From positions 124,001-188,000 of the forward strand of contig NZ_KE007350.1 in NCBI RefSeq assembly GCF_000400715.1: a DNA stretch of 64,000 nucleotides. Direction: 5' to 3'. This stretch comes from Acinetobacter genomosp. 15BJ (lineage in GTDB: Bacteria > Pseudomonadota > Gammaproteobacteria > Pseudomonadales > Moraxellaceae). Positions 26,507 to 34,284 of the stretch are shown in pieces. The translations under genes and the position numbers were made by a program. Each line of letters opens with the position of its first letter. Within the stretch, counting starts at the first letter, position 1. The notes below the pieces were generated by a model that was not told where the DNA came from, ran no database searches, and was given only the letters and a program-made list of their open reading frames with translations.

Positions 26507-26872
26507 TTACTCGTCTTCGTCGTAAATATAGCTCATACAACCCCAACCATCATACTCGCCATTGAACTCTTTGGCGATCTTGGTCATCCATTCTTCCAAG
26601 TCTTCAATATCTTCATATTCCAAAATCATGTTGACATGGATATTGAGCACCCAAAGATCAGAACCATCTGAATGGACTTCTTCCTGAAAAAGTGAAATTT
26701 TTTGTTCTTGGTGTAAAAGATGCAAGGCACATTTTTCAACCTGTTCTTGTTTTTCAAAAACAATCGAAAATTCGACTTCATGTGGCTCGTTGAGTTCATT
26801 ACCATCTTCAACCATCTGCCATAGCACGTTGCCATTATCATTGTCTGGGAATTGGTCATAGTCGCGAGTCAT
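26507..26872 (-). CDS. rraB: RraB-family protein (regulator of ribonuclease E)
   Basis: A 121-residue acidic protein. It contains VLWQMVEDGNELNEPHEVEF near residue 16 and ends in KEFNGEYDGWGCMSY, the EYDGWG block that marks the RraB (DUF1260) family. RraB binds the C-terminal scaffold of RNase E and inhibits it in E. coli. The N-terminal 15 residues differ from the E. coli protein. It is a single gene with its own terminator, bordering the kps locus. Confidence 0.8.
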   Translation of the reverse strand: MTRDYDQFPDNDNGNVLWQMVEDGNELNEPHEVEFSIVFEKQEQVEKCALHLLHQEQKISLFQEEVHSDGSDLWVLNIHVNMILEYEDIEDLEEWMTKIAKEFNGEYDGWGCMSYIYDEDE

Positions 26873-27008
26873 ATAAATATCCTTTGTTGTGTTTTGGACT
26901 TGATATTTGGCTATAGATTAACCGACTTTTATGTCATTTTTTAGACGGATTAATAGCAATATTGTAGTCAAAAAACGATCAAAGTAAACGTCCTGAGACT
27001 CGTGTGCC

Positions 27009-27482
27009 TTAACGGAATACGATGCCCAGTACGATCTGATCAAGGCAAGCTATGCCATTTTCATAGATCGGTTCTGCATAGTCTCTAAACACATCTCGCT
27101 CAATATGCGACAGACGAAATCCACATTTCTGATAAAGCGCCAGTTGATCCAGACTGGAGTTGCCCGTTTTGACCCATAATGTTTGGATATTTTGATCTTT
27201 GGTATTTTCAATGGCAAATTGAATCAAAGCTTTGGCAAGCCCCTGTTTTTGATAGCGTGAATCTACGGCTAGATTTTTAATTTCAGCTTGATCATCTACT
27301 CTTAATAAACAAAGTTGCGCAATAATCTGTGCCTGATCATTCAACATTACGAACAGATTCGACTGCAATAAATAAGTTAAGACCTGCTGCCAACTTGGAT
27401 CAGCCTCTAATAAAAGTGGCTTTAATTGCAGTTGCTGTATCTCTGAGAGTGCTATCCATTTAGCCTGTTGAATCGAATACAT
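27009..27482 (-). CDS. GNAT-family N-acetyltransferase
   Basis: A 157-residue single-domain GNAT. The acetyl-CoA-binding motif A is at about residues 85-110 (VDSRYQKQGLAKALIQFAIE), and LYQKCGFRLSHIERD near 133 is the usual C-terminal motif. The acceptor is unknown. It lies 24 bases downstream of rluA on the same strand and may be cotranscribed with it. Confidence 0.85.
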   Translation of the reverse strand: MYSIQQAKWIALSEIQQLQLKPLLLEADPSWQQVLTYLLQSNLFVMLNDQAQIIAQLCLLRVDDQAEIKNLAVDSRYQKQGLAKALIQFAIENTKDQNIQTLWVKTGNSSLDQLALYQKCGFRLSHIERDVFRDYAEPIYENGIACLDQIVLGIVFR

Positions 27483-27506
27483 GAGCTGGCCTATTTCTGG
27501 TCGTGT

Positions 27507-28172
27507 TTAGAACTTTAGCTCAGAATGGAGTTCAACTGCATGCTTTTTTAAAGGATGTTGAAATGCCAAATAAGCCGCATGCAGCGCCATACGTTTTAAA
27601 TGAAATTTGGCAGGTTCAGGATGATAGAGTTTATCGCCCATAATCGGATGGCCGATGTGCATCATATGCACGCGTAATTGATGGGAACGGCCTGTGACGG
27701 GTTCTAAACGGACACGGCTTTGATTACTTACTTCATCATATTGCATGAGCTGAAATAAGGTTTTGGCAGGCTTACCCAACTCAAAGTGCACCATCTGACG
27801 CGGGCGGTTTTCCCAATCGGTAATCAGCGGGACTTCCACACTGCCCTCTGGCTGAATCTGTCCCTGTACCAAGGCCACATAGTATTTTTTGACAGTACGT
27901 GCCTGAAACATTTTACTGATCGCCACTTCTGCATCACGGTGTTTGGCAAACATGAGTAAGCCCGACGTTGCCATATCCAGACGATGCGTGACTTTGGCAG
28001 CAGGGTATTTTTCTAAAACCCGTAAATAGGCACTGTCCTGATGTTCAGGTAAACGCCCCATCACAGACAATAGCCCAGCAGGCTTATTGATCACCAGTAA
28101 ATCATCATCTTCATAGACGATTTCTAAAGGATCTTGTGGCGGGGTATAAATAAAATTGTCGTTTAGAGCCAT
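27507..28172 (-). CDS. rluA: dual-specificity 23S rRNA/tRNA pseudouridine synthase RluA
   Basis: A 221-residue RluA-family pseudouridine synthase without an S4 domain. The catalytic aspartate is D66 in HRLDMATSGLLMFAK. VVINKPAGLLS-type residues near 26-36 and GRSHQLRVHMMHIGHPIMGD near 160 are conserved. The short length and lack of S4 domain fit RluA, which modifies 23S rRNA U746 and tRNA U32, rather than RluC or RluD. The exact target is an inference. Confidence 0.88.
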   Translation of the reverse strand: MALNDNFIYTPPQDPLEIVYEDDDLLVINKPAGLLSVMGRLPEHQDSAYLRVLEKYPAAKVTHRLDMATSGLLMFAKHRDAEVAISKMFQARTVKKYYVALVQGQIQPEGSVEVPLITDWENRPRQMVHFELGKPAKTLFQLMQYDEVSNQSRVRLEPVTGRSHQLRVHMMHIGHPIMGDKLYHPEPAKFHLKRMALHAAYLAFQHPLKKHAVELHSELKF

Positions 28173-28268
28173 GGCAGCAGAACAAATTAAATCGGTTACA
28201 GGATGGGGAGTGATTATAGTTGCGCCAACGGCTTTCGCAACCGCTGATTTTCCTCATCGCTGTTACGA

Positions 28269-28721
28269 TCAAGATGACGTTTTTAAACCCTTGCCCAAAC
28301 CTTGTTTATAGATCTCTTCTAATGTAGCAATGTCCCGATTTAAGAATGCAATCAGATAATCTTTGACACGCACCAAGCTCAATTGTTTAAAGGAAATACT
28401 GTCTTTGCTTTTACGCGTGACCAAACCAAACAGATCTTTTTTAGGTATGATGACGGGAATATCACTGTCCAGTTTGAATTCAAGCTGTTGTGACTTGGCA
28501 TAGGCATCAAGGGTAATGGAAATGGTCTGTTCTGTCCGATGATCGCTGACAATAAAACTGGTATCAGCACCATTGAGTTGTAATTGACGAACCAACTGCT
28601 GACGCCAAGTCATCTCGTCAAACTTCGTTAAAATCGTTGCCAAATCAAAGCGACCGATATGATCGATGTCATTGTGATTCATTTGATGTGGATAGCGGAT
28701 TTTAAGCTCGAACTCATTCAT
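28269..28721 (-). CDS. conserved hypothetical protein, 150 residues
   Basis: A soluble, charged protein with no signal peptide and no motif that I recognise. The sequence alternates beta-rich stretches (ISITLDAYAKSQQLEFKLDS) with basic ends. Base composition resembles its neighbours, so it looks native. A run of 570 bases without a gene lies upstream. It is likely a genuine gene because its codon use is regular and the frame is open from a good ATG, but the function is unknown. Confidence 0.7.
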   Translation of the reverse strand: MNEFELKIRYPHQMNHNDIDHIGRFDLATILTKFDEMTWRQQLVRQLQLNGADTSFIVSDHRTEQTISITLDAYAKSQQLEFKLDSDIPVIIPKKDLFGLVTRKSKDSISFKQLSLVRVKDYLIAFLNRDIATLEEIYKQGLGKGLKTSS

Positions 28722-29291
28722 TATAGTGCTGACCTATAGCTGTGATTTTTTGATTTATTAATATAAAAATAATTATATCACTTTGTTTTTTAATATAAAA
28801 ATATCGATTTATATTCACAATATTCATATTACAGGATTGGTTTCACACTCAGTTTTAGTTTTATTGATCTAGTTTTTATTATTTTGATCGAATTATTGAT
28901 GTTCTCTTCAATTAAATTTTTTAGGGTATCAAGGGAAAACAGAGGTTGTTTACTTCAACACCTATGACTTTGTAAGCCATAACCTTTGCCTATAAACTTT
29001 TGATCTATAGCGTCCTAAGCCGAATCGAGACCTTTTGGGTTCGTACACACTTGCTTTATAAGCGTCGGTGCATGCTACTCTTTTCGATCCCTTTCACACC
29101 CTTGAGACATAGTTTAGGCAGATCACTGTGGGATTGTTTTCCTAAAAACAGCTATTTTCGATGATCAATGAAATAATTTTGCATACTACATTACAAAAGT
29201 TAAAATATTTCCCATATCTAACAAAAAACTACGATTTATATTCCGATAAAATCAAATTTACATGTGTATTTTTTCAAATAGAGCTTCTCAT
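28722..29291. other. 570-base region without a protein gene
   Basis: No credible protein gene was found on either strand. The first 200 bases are very AT-rich and probably hold promoters. The middle (about 28940-29130) is less AT-rich and folds well; it is entered separately as a candidate RNA. The last 120 bases are AT-rich again and lie downstream of the EamA-transporter stop codon. Confidence 0.6.
28940..29135 (+). ncRNA. candidate structured non-coding RNA (6S-like rod?)
   Basis: The segment can fold into a long interrupted rod. GCCTA(TA)AACT at 28988-28998 pairs with AGTTTAGGC at 29111-29119 (9 bp, one 2-base bulge). Inside that, TAGCGT near 29008 pairs with ATGCTA at 29072-29077, CCGA at 29020-29023 with TCGG at 29065-29068, and CGAATC with GGTTCG. 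A GGTG-CATGCT stretch near 29067-29076 recalls GGTGAGCATGCTC of E. coli 6S RNA. Strand and ends are uncertain. The 6S identity is a guess; the structure and the lack of coding potential are what is seen. Confidence 0.35.
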
Positions 29292-30179
29292 CTAAGCCCA
29301 AATCACCATAATCGCTGCTACAATCACTAGCCACAGGCCTAAATGATCAGTTTTAGCGAGCTTTTCTTTAAAAAAGAAGGCTGAGATTAATAAACTGAAT
29401 AGAATTTCGACCTGACCTAGCGTTTTCACAATCGCCACAGTCTGCATACTCATGGCACTAAACCAACCGACGGAAGCTAAAAAGCTACAGATGCTGACTC
29501 TTAAGGTTAAGCCAACACGTTGCCACATTTTATACAGGGTCGGACGGCTAAAAAATCCGAGATAGACCAACAGTACAATGCATTGGAAGCTGATCAGACT
29601 GCACAGTACCCAAGCAGCACGATGTAAGAATGGCAACATGCTCAGTTCTAAACTGGCTTCACGCACCAATAAAGAGGTTATGGCAAAACACAGGCCACTC
29701 CCGAGTCCAATCATCAAGGTTTTAAAGGACAGATCGGACTGTTGCTTGCCTTTACTGAGTAAAAATACCGCAAGCCCTCCAATCACCACCCCAACCCAAC
29801 CCCAAGTACTGAGATGCTCCTGTAAGAACAGCACACCGACCAAGGCTGCCAAGATCGCTTCACTTTTGGCCAGTCCCACCCCAATAGCATAGTTCTTTTG
29901 TTGAAACAGTTTGACCATCAATGCTGTGGCATAGATCTGACTAATGCCTGCAATCACGATATACAGCCAGAATTTATCGGAAAAATGCACCGATGTTGTG
30001 ACAGGCTGATGCCAATAGAGAAAGGCCAAATAGCTAAAAGCAAAGATCGGTGAAAAGATAAATCTCGCCAGTGTGGTGCCATAGACATCCACGCTCGTAC
30101 TGAGTTGTTTTTGAAATGCATTGCGCCAAGCCTGCATAAATGCAGCCATGAGCGTGAACAGAATCCAAGTAAGCATCAT
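29292..30179 (-). CDS. EamA/DMT-superfamily transporter
   Basis: A 295-residue membrane protein with about ten hydrophobic segments arranged as two EamA repeats (about 1-140 and 150-295). YAIGVGLAKSEAILAALVGVLFLQE near residue 97 and TLGQVEILFSLLISAFFFKEKL near 250 are the paired EamA elements. The substrate is unknown; relatives export amino acids or other small metabolites. It stands alone with no operon partner. Confidence 0.85.
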   Translation of the reverse strand: MMLTWILFTLMAAFMQAWRNAFQKQLSTSVDVYGTTLARFIFSPIFAFSYLAFLYWHQPVTTSVHFSDKFWLYIVIAGISQIYATALMVKLFQQKNYAIGVGLAKSEAILAALVGVLFLQEHLSTWGWVGVVIGGLAVFLLSKGKQQSDLSFKTLMIGLGSGLCFAITSLLVREASLELSMLPFLHRAAWVLCSLISFQCIVLLVYLGFFSRPTLYKMWQRVGLTLRVSICSFLASVGWFSAMSMQTVAIVKTLGQVEILFSLLISAFFFKEKLAKTDHLGLWLVIVAAIMVIWA

Positions 30180-30251
30180 AAGCTTGAACGCAATATTGTC
30201 AGTGCCGCTAATTTACGCTGTTCTGACTGGTTTTTCGATAGTCGCCAGTCT

Positions 30252-30950
30252 TTAAAAACTTAAATCATTAAAGTCCTTCACTTTGGAGAGATAGATCGGT
30301 GCCTGATTGATTTTGCTCCATGTTTCTTTAAACCTTGGCTCCGCTTCTTCATCTTCACTCATATTTTTCCGTATCACTTTTCTGCCCGTTAAAAAGTTAA
30401 TACTGGTTTGGCTTTGAATGAGGGGGCCATGATTATTTGAATCATCATAGCCAATCAGACGTAGATCATTGCCTTCCAAGCGAAATAGATAACGCCAATA
30501 GCCATAACGTCCATGCGAATAATAAACACTCAACACGTTATTTTTAATTTCCATCCATAGGTCGGGTGGGAAATAGACACCTCCATCTTCATTTTCTGAG
30601 CTAAAACAGTTGAGGTTACTCACTACGGGTTTGTATTTGCCTTTTTTATTGAGTAATACAATTGCACCTCGGCGGTTGCGGTCTAAATGCCCACGATATT
30701 CATCATCCACAAAGGCTTTGGGATCAGTCGCTTTAACAATCAGCACCACATCCTTCAAACCATCTTTATTGAGATCACCTTCAATCGCCTCAAAGAGTTG
30801 ATATTTTTCAGGGATATAAGCTTTATAAGTGACTTTATCTTTGCGCAGTTTCAGTTCTTCTGCCGATGGTTGTTGTTGGGCAAAGCTGACTTGTGGCAGT
30901 ATCGCTAAGCCTGAAAATAAGAGTAAGGCGGCAATGAGTTGAGTTTTCAT
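30252..30950 (-). CDS. secreted protein with FG-GAP/VCBS-like repeat
   Basis: A 232-residue protein with a signal peptide (MKTQLIAALLLFSGLAILPQ, cleavage after VSFA). EGDLNKDGLKDVVLIV near residue 57 is a calcium-binding-type D-x-N-x-D-G loop, as found in FG-GAP/VCBS repeats. It is probably a periplasmic or outer-membrane-associated protein. No specific function is recognised. Confidence 0.7.
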   Translation of the reverse strand: MKTQLIAALLLFSGLAILPQVSFAQQQPSAEELKLRKDKVTYKAYIPEKYQLFEAIEGDLNKDGLKDVVLIVKATDPKAFVDDEYRGHLDRNRRGAIVLLNKKGKYKPVVSNLNCFSSENEDGGVYFPPDLWMEIKNNVLSVYYSHGRYGYWRYLFRLEGNDLRLIGYDDSNNHGPLIQSQTSINFLTGRKVIRKNMSEDEEAEPRFKETWSKINQAPIYLSKVKDFNDLSF

Positions 30951-31013
30951 AAGTCCATCATTTTTTAATATCGATTAACATTCACACCAAGCATTTATTT
31001 GCTCAGCACCAAC

Positions 31014-31532
31014 TTAGATTTTTTCTATTGATTTATTTAACACGTATCTTTGAATCACTTGATCTAGGGTAATTTCAGAATCAAGATAGCCATTATTTGC
31101 TTGAATCATCTTTGCAGAAGCCAAATTGGATTTATAGCAATGTATATGCAATTGCGTTAAGCCCAGCTCCCACGCTTCCTGAATGGTAAGTTGCAATAAC
31201 TTAGTACCTAAATTTTGTCTGCGTTTAGAAGGACGAATCCCTAAACCAATATGTCCACCACAATGTTGAATCTGTGCATTGAGCTGAGGTCTTAGATTCG
31301 ACACACCGATAATTTCATTATCATCGACTAACCAATACGTAATATTGGCTACATGTCCTTCTTGTAAATATTGCCCTTTTTCATATTGTTCTAATTTATT
31401 CAAAAACTTGTCAAAATCTGTGTGATCAAAGTCCAATGTGAGCGGGTAACGTTCTTCATCAGCAAGTTCATCCATATAGTCGTTATAACTCTGTTTAAAC
31501 CTTGAATGAGGTTTGATCAAACGAAGTGACAT
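31014..31532 (-). CDS. GNAT-family acetyltransferase
   Basis: A 172-residue GNAT. GGHIGLGIRPSKRRQNLGTKLL at about residues 92-113 is motif A, with LGIRPSKRRQ matching the streptothricin-type or YafP-like GNAT subset. CYKSNLASAKMIQANNGYL near 131 is motif B. The substrate is unknown. It stands alone on the minus strand. Confidence 0.83.
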   Translation of the reverse strand: MSLRLIKPHSRFKQSYNDYMDELADEERYPLTLDFDHTDFDKFLNKLEQYEKGQYLQEGHVANITYWLVDDNEIIGVSNLRPQLNAQIQHCGGHIGLGIRPSKRRQNLGTKLLQLTIQEAWELGLTQLHIHCYKSNLASAKMIQANNGYLDSEITLDQVIQRYVLNKSIEKI

Positions 31533-31608
31533 CTACTTATAACTCCTAAAGAAGCGTTTTTATTATCCGTATTCACAATATAAAAATTATAGATTTTAAA
31601 ATATAAGC

Positions 31609-32184
31609 TTACCGTGCAGGAGTGGCTTGCTCTTGGCGTTTTGCATGAATCCAACGTGCGGCAACAATAATAAGAATAATCACCAAGACCGTAATCACCA
31701 CAGGCATGATAAAAGCCAAAATTGATAACACAACTGAACCTATCAACTCACCTGTCGAGATCACAAAATTACCCAGCCCACCTGTGGTTGCCGTCGAAAC
31801 CCCACGTGCCGCTACGGTACTCATTTGCACTACGCCTGCTGTTCCACCACCGACAATCAGTGCCGCTGCCCAAGTGGCAAACTGGGACATTTCACCACTG
31901 CTGACTGCCATCGTGGTCAGTGTACCTGCCACCACAGCCGCAGGTGTAGCAATGGTATCTAATAGATTATCTACCCACGGCACATAGTAAGCCGCAATTT
32001 CACAGATCGTGGCAAAGCCCAGTGCCATACAGACCGAAGGAAGTGCCAGCCATTCAAAACCTTGGGCAGGTTGATACCATCCCATGAGGGTAGCAATACT
32101 CATGGCCAATAGCGGTACAAAGACGCGAAAGCCACAGGCTGCGCTGAGTCCAACACCAATACAGAGTCCTAAAATTGTTTCCAT
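31609..32184 (-). CDS. DUF4126-family membrane protein
   Basis: A 191-residue membrane protein, taking the ATG start rather than the GTG one codon upstream. It has five or six hydrophobic segments and Gly/Ala-rich repeats (GLSAACGFRVFVPLLAMS near the N-terminus and VDNLLDTIATPAAVVAG near 75) that are typical of DUF4126. The function of the family is not known. Confidence 0.8.
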   Translation of the reverse strand: METILGLCIGVGLSAACGFRVFVPLLAMSIATLMGWYQPAQGFEWLALPSVCMALGFATICEIAAYYVPWVDNLLDTIATPAAVVAGTLTTMAVSSGEMSQFATWAAALIVGGGTAGVVQMSTVAARGVSTATTGGLGNFVISTGELIGSVVLSILAFIMPVVITVLVIILIIVAARWIHAKRQEQATPAR

Positions 32185-32250
32185 CACGGATTACCTTTCT
32201 ATGCCTATGACAGGTCTTGTTATTTACATCTTATTTTTAAGGTAACAAAA

Positions 32251-32272
32251 AGCCCTATCAAGGGATAGGGCT
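32251..32272 (-). terminator. terminator of the zinc-ribbon gene
   Basis: An AGCCCTAT / ATAGGGCT stem with a 6-base loop is flanked by A and T runs, 40 bases past the zinc-ribbon stop codon on the minus strand. Part of it is repeated at 34239-34253. Confidence 0.75.
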
Positions 32273-32311
32273 TTTATTCAAACAGTGGATAACTGTTTGG
32301 TGTTTTGCGGC

Positions 32312-32455
32312 TTAGGCATTCTTACTGTTGAATTGATTGCCAAGGCATTTGGTACACGGAGGTAAACGATCAGTACCAATTTCTAAATAGGTGCGGTGTC
32401 CGCATTGAACACAAAAATAGAAGCCTGTTCCAGGTTTTTCGCCAGCAGTGACCAT
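32312..32455 (-). CDS. small zinc-ribbon protein, 47 residues
   Basis: A short gene, MVTAGEKPGTGFYFCVQCGH onward, with two CxxC pairs (C15-V-Q-C18 and C34-T-K-C37) separated by 15 residues, the pattern of a rubredoxin-like zinc ribbon. A GGAGAG ribbon-binding-type Shine-Dalgarno site lies 5-6 bases before the ATG. It has its own downstream terminator. The function is unknown; small zinc ribbons of this type usually bind nucleic acid or another protein. Confidence 0.8.
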   Translation of the reverse strand: MVTAGEKPGTGFYFCVQCGHRTYLEIGTDRLPPCTKCLGNQFNSKNA

Positions 32456-32521
32456 CTTTGCTCTCCATAGATTTTAGAAATGGTACATATACTATAGCGT
32501 GATAGTTTTGATTATTTATTG

Positions 32522-32553
32522 ACCTTTCCGACGAGTGGTGATGGCGGAAAGGT
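32522..32553. repeat. GC-rich hairpin upstream of the zinc-ribbon gene
   Basis: ACCTTTCCG and CGGAAAGGT form a 9-bp stem with a 14-base loop, in the AT-rich gap between the DUF4365 gene and the zinc-ribbon gene. It could act as a weak terminator for the DUF4365 gene. It lacks a clear U-tract. Confidence 0.4.
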
Positions 32554-32647
32554 GAAGAGTAAAATTTATACTTTTCTCTCTAAAAATAATTTCATAAAAT
32601 ACGGCACAAATCATATATGAAATATTTCTATAGGAATGTCAGGCATT

Positions 32648-34207
32648 CTATACAGCTTCATCCCCCCAGTTATAAAAAACATCATATGTATCTGTATATT
32701 TGCTTATTGTACTTTTTATTACTCTACTAATATCTTCATTAATATTTTCATGTTCTCGCGTAAAAACCAGGATTCTTTCTATCATTAACTCACCTTTATC
32801 AATCCTAAATTTATTTTCTGATATTTCCTCAGGTTTACCAATAATTGTTAGGATTGCTCCTATACCATGACTACCTAACCTACAAAATATGGCCGAAATC
32901 GAAGTCGTCTTCTCGAATTCAAATGTATATTTACTATCCACCTCAAACTCAGCTCTAAAATCACATTCATTCGTTTTAGTAATTATAGTATGAAACTGTT
33001 TAATTTCTTCTCTATAGTTATATAATTCCTGTATAGAAATAGATATTTCATCATAAATTTTCTTTTGAAAACATATTTGTAATGCCTTACTCAACAAGTC
33101 ATCAAATATACTTAACTCTCTTTTTACAAATTTAGTTTTTAAATCAAAGAGTAAAGGCTTAAAATTTTCTATTTCCAACACCATAATAATATTTTGGTTA
33201 TCTCTACTCATCAGCTCAATTAAACCAATAGCATCTTTTAATTTTTTTAACTCAAACCTCTTATTCTCACCTAAAGTAAAACTATAATTAGATTGCTTTT
33301 TATATGGCTCTAAAGTCATATCAAAGAAATCACCAACAACTCTAAATTTTGCAAATTCTCTAAACTCATTAAAACTAAAAGGTGAGTTATAAAAAACTAT
33401 ATCAAATACTAAACCACTAGAGAGGCTGTCTTCTTTAAATCTAATTTTTCCTCTTTTTGGTGGTTGCATTCCTAAACTTAATTTTGCGTTAGGTATTTCA
33501 AAACTAGACTTTTTAGATGGTATTCCAAATCTCTTTTCAATATTAATTAAATTTTGGACATCTATCTCCTCCTCTAACCCCAAAGAAGCATCAATAATTT
33601 TCCGAATACCATCTTCACCTTCAATAGAGAATTGAACCGTCCCATATCCATCCTCAAAACCACACTCTTTTAAGTATTTATTTTTACTAACTATGTAGTC
33701 AGAATAGTTTTCACCTATATATTTCAGCAGAGTTTGTTTTAGATTTTCACCATCTAATTTCTCAATTCTTTGCTGTTCACTATAAGTAAGAGTAATTGTT
33801 CTCTTATTTAGATCTTTATTATTTTCACTTTGTTCTATTTGATGGACTCTTTTAAGAATTTTATAAATCAATTCATTATCTATATGTAAAACAAATGCAT
33901 TTTGAACTTCATTCTTACCATCAAATTCTAGAAAAATATAAAACGCTGGCATTTGTAAAGTTGCCATCCGCCGAAGATTTGAAACAGTAACAGGCAGTTT
34001 CCTATCTTGCTTATCCGTTGCTTTAACTTGGACTTTACATTCAAAAGCTGATTTATGTAATTCATGAGTAGTTATATTTGAAGATATTGGGAATTCTACA
34101 TAATAATCCCATCCAGTTTTATCAATTGATGAATTATTTGCAATTAAACCAACTTGAGCACACCACATTGCAAAAGTGCTTTCACCTAATTGTCCTAAAT
34201 CTCGCAT
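32648..34207 (-). CDS. DUF4365-domain protein, possible nuclease-like defence protein
   Basis: A 519-residue soluble protein. The N-terminal DUF4365 region (about 1-165) has GQLGESTFAMWCAQVGL, then KTGWDYYVEF and ECKVQVKAT. The spacing of E8, D33 and E52-x-K54 recalls a PD-(D/E)xK nuclease core. Roughly 340 further residues show no motif that I recognise. It is isolated, strongly AT-rich and Lys/Glu/Asn-rich, unlike the flanking metabolic genes, which suggests transfer. DUF4365 proteins are often found in defence islands, so antiphage activity is a reasonable guess only. Confidence 0.65.
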   Translation of the reverse strand: MRDLGQLGESTFAMWCAQVGLIANNSSIDKTGWDYYVEFPISSNITTHELHKSAFECKVQVKATDKQDRKLPVTVSNLRRMATLQMPAFYIFLEFDGKNEVQNAFVLHIDNELIYKILKRVHQIEQSENNKDLNKRTITLTYSEQQRIEKLDGENLKQTLLKYIGENYSDYIVSKNKYLKECGFEDGYGTVQFSIEGEDGIRKIIDASLGLEEEIDVQNLINIEKRFGIPSKKSSFEIPNAKLSLGMQPPKRGKIRFKEDSLSSGLVFDIVFYNSPFSFNEFREFAKFRVVGDFFDMTLEPYKKQSNYSFTLGENKRFELKKLKDAIGLIELMSRDNQNIIMVLEIENFKPLLFDLKTKFVKRELSIFDDLLSKALQICFQKKIYDEISISIQELYNYREEIKQFHTIITKTNECDFRAEFEVDSKYTFEFEKTTSISAIFCRLGSHGIGAILTIIGKPEEISENKFRIDKGELMIERILVFTREHENINEDISRVIKSTISKYTDTYDVFYNWGDEAV

Positions 34208-34215
34208 ATACGCTC

Positions 34216-34253
34216 AAAAAATAAAACCCCATCATTAAGATAGGGCTTTTATT
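34216..34253 (-). terminator. terminator downstream of acnD
   Basis: On the minus strand AAAAGCCCTATC can pair with GATGGGGTTTT, with one mismatch and one bulge, followed by a T-rich run. It ends the gntR-prpB-prpC-acnD transcript. It also overlaps the only sequence available as promoter for the DUF4365 gene. Confidence 0.65.
34239..34253. repeat. 15-base direct repeat, copy 2
   Basis: GATAGGGCTTTTATT is identical to 32264-32278. The two copies are 1975 bases apart and bracket the zinc-ribbon and DUF4365 genes. Both are parts of terminators, so shared function could explain the identity. Confidence 0.6.
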
Positions 34254-34284
34254 AAACTGAATCAATTATTTTCAGATCAAAGTA

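Noticed and set aside
28722..29291. tmRNA or RNase P RNA in the gene-free region
   Set aside because: Neither the tmRNA acceptor-stem and tag features nor the RNase P core signatures are present.
32188..34284. Prophage or larger defence island around the DUF4365 gene
   Set aside because: No integrase, tRNA site, phage gene or second defence gene is nearby; it is a single gene between housekeeping genes.
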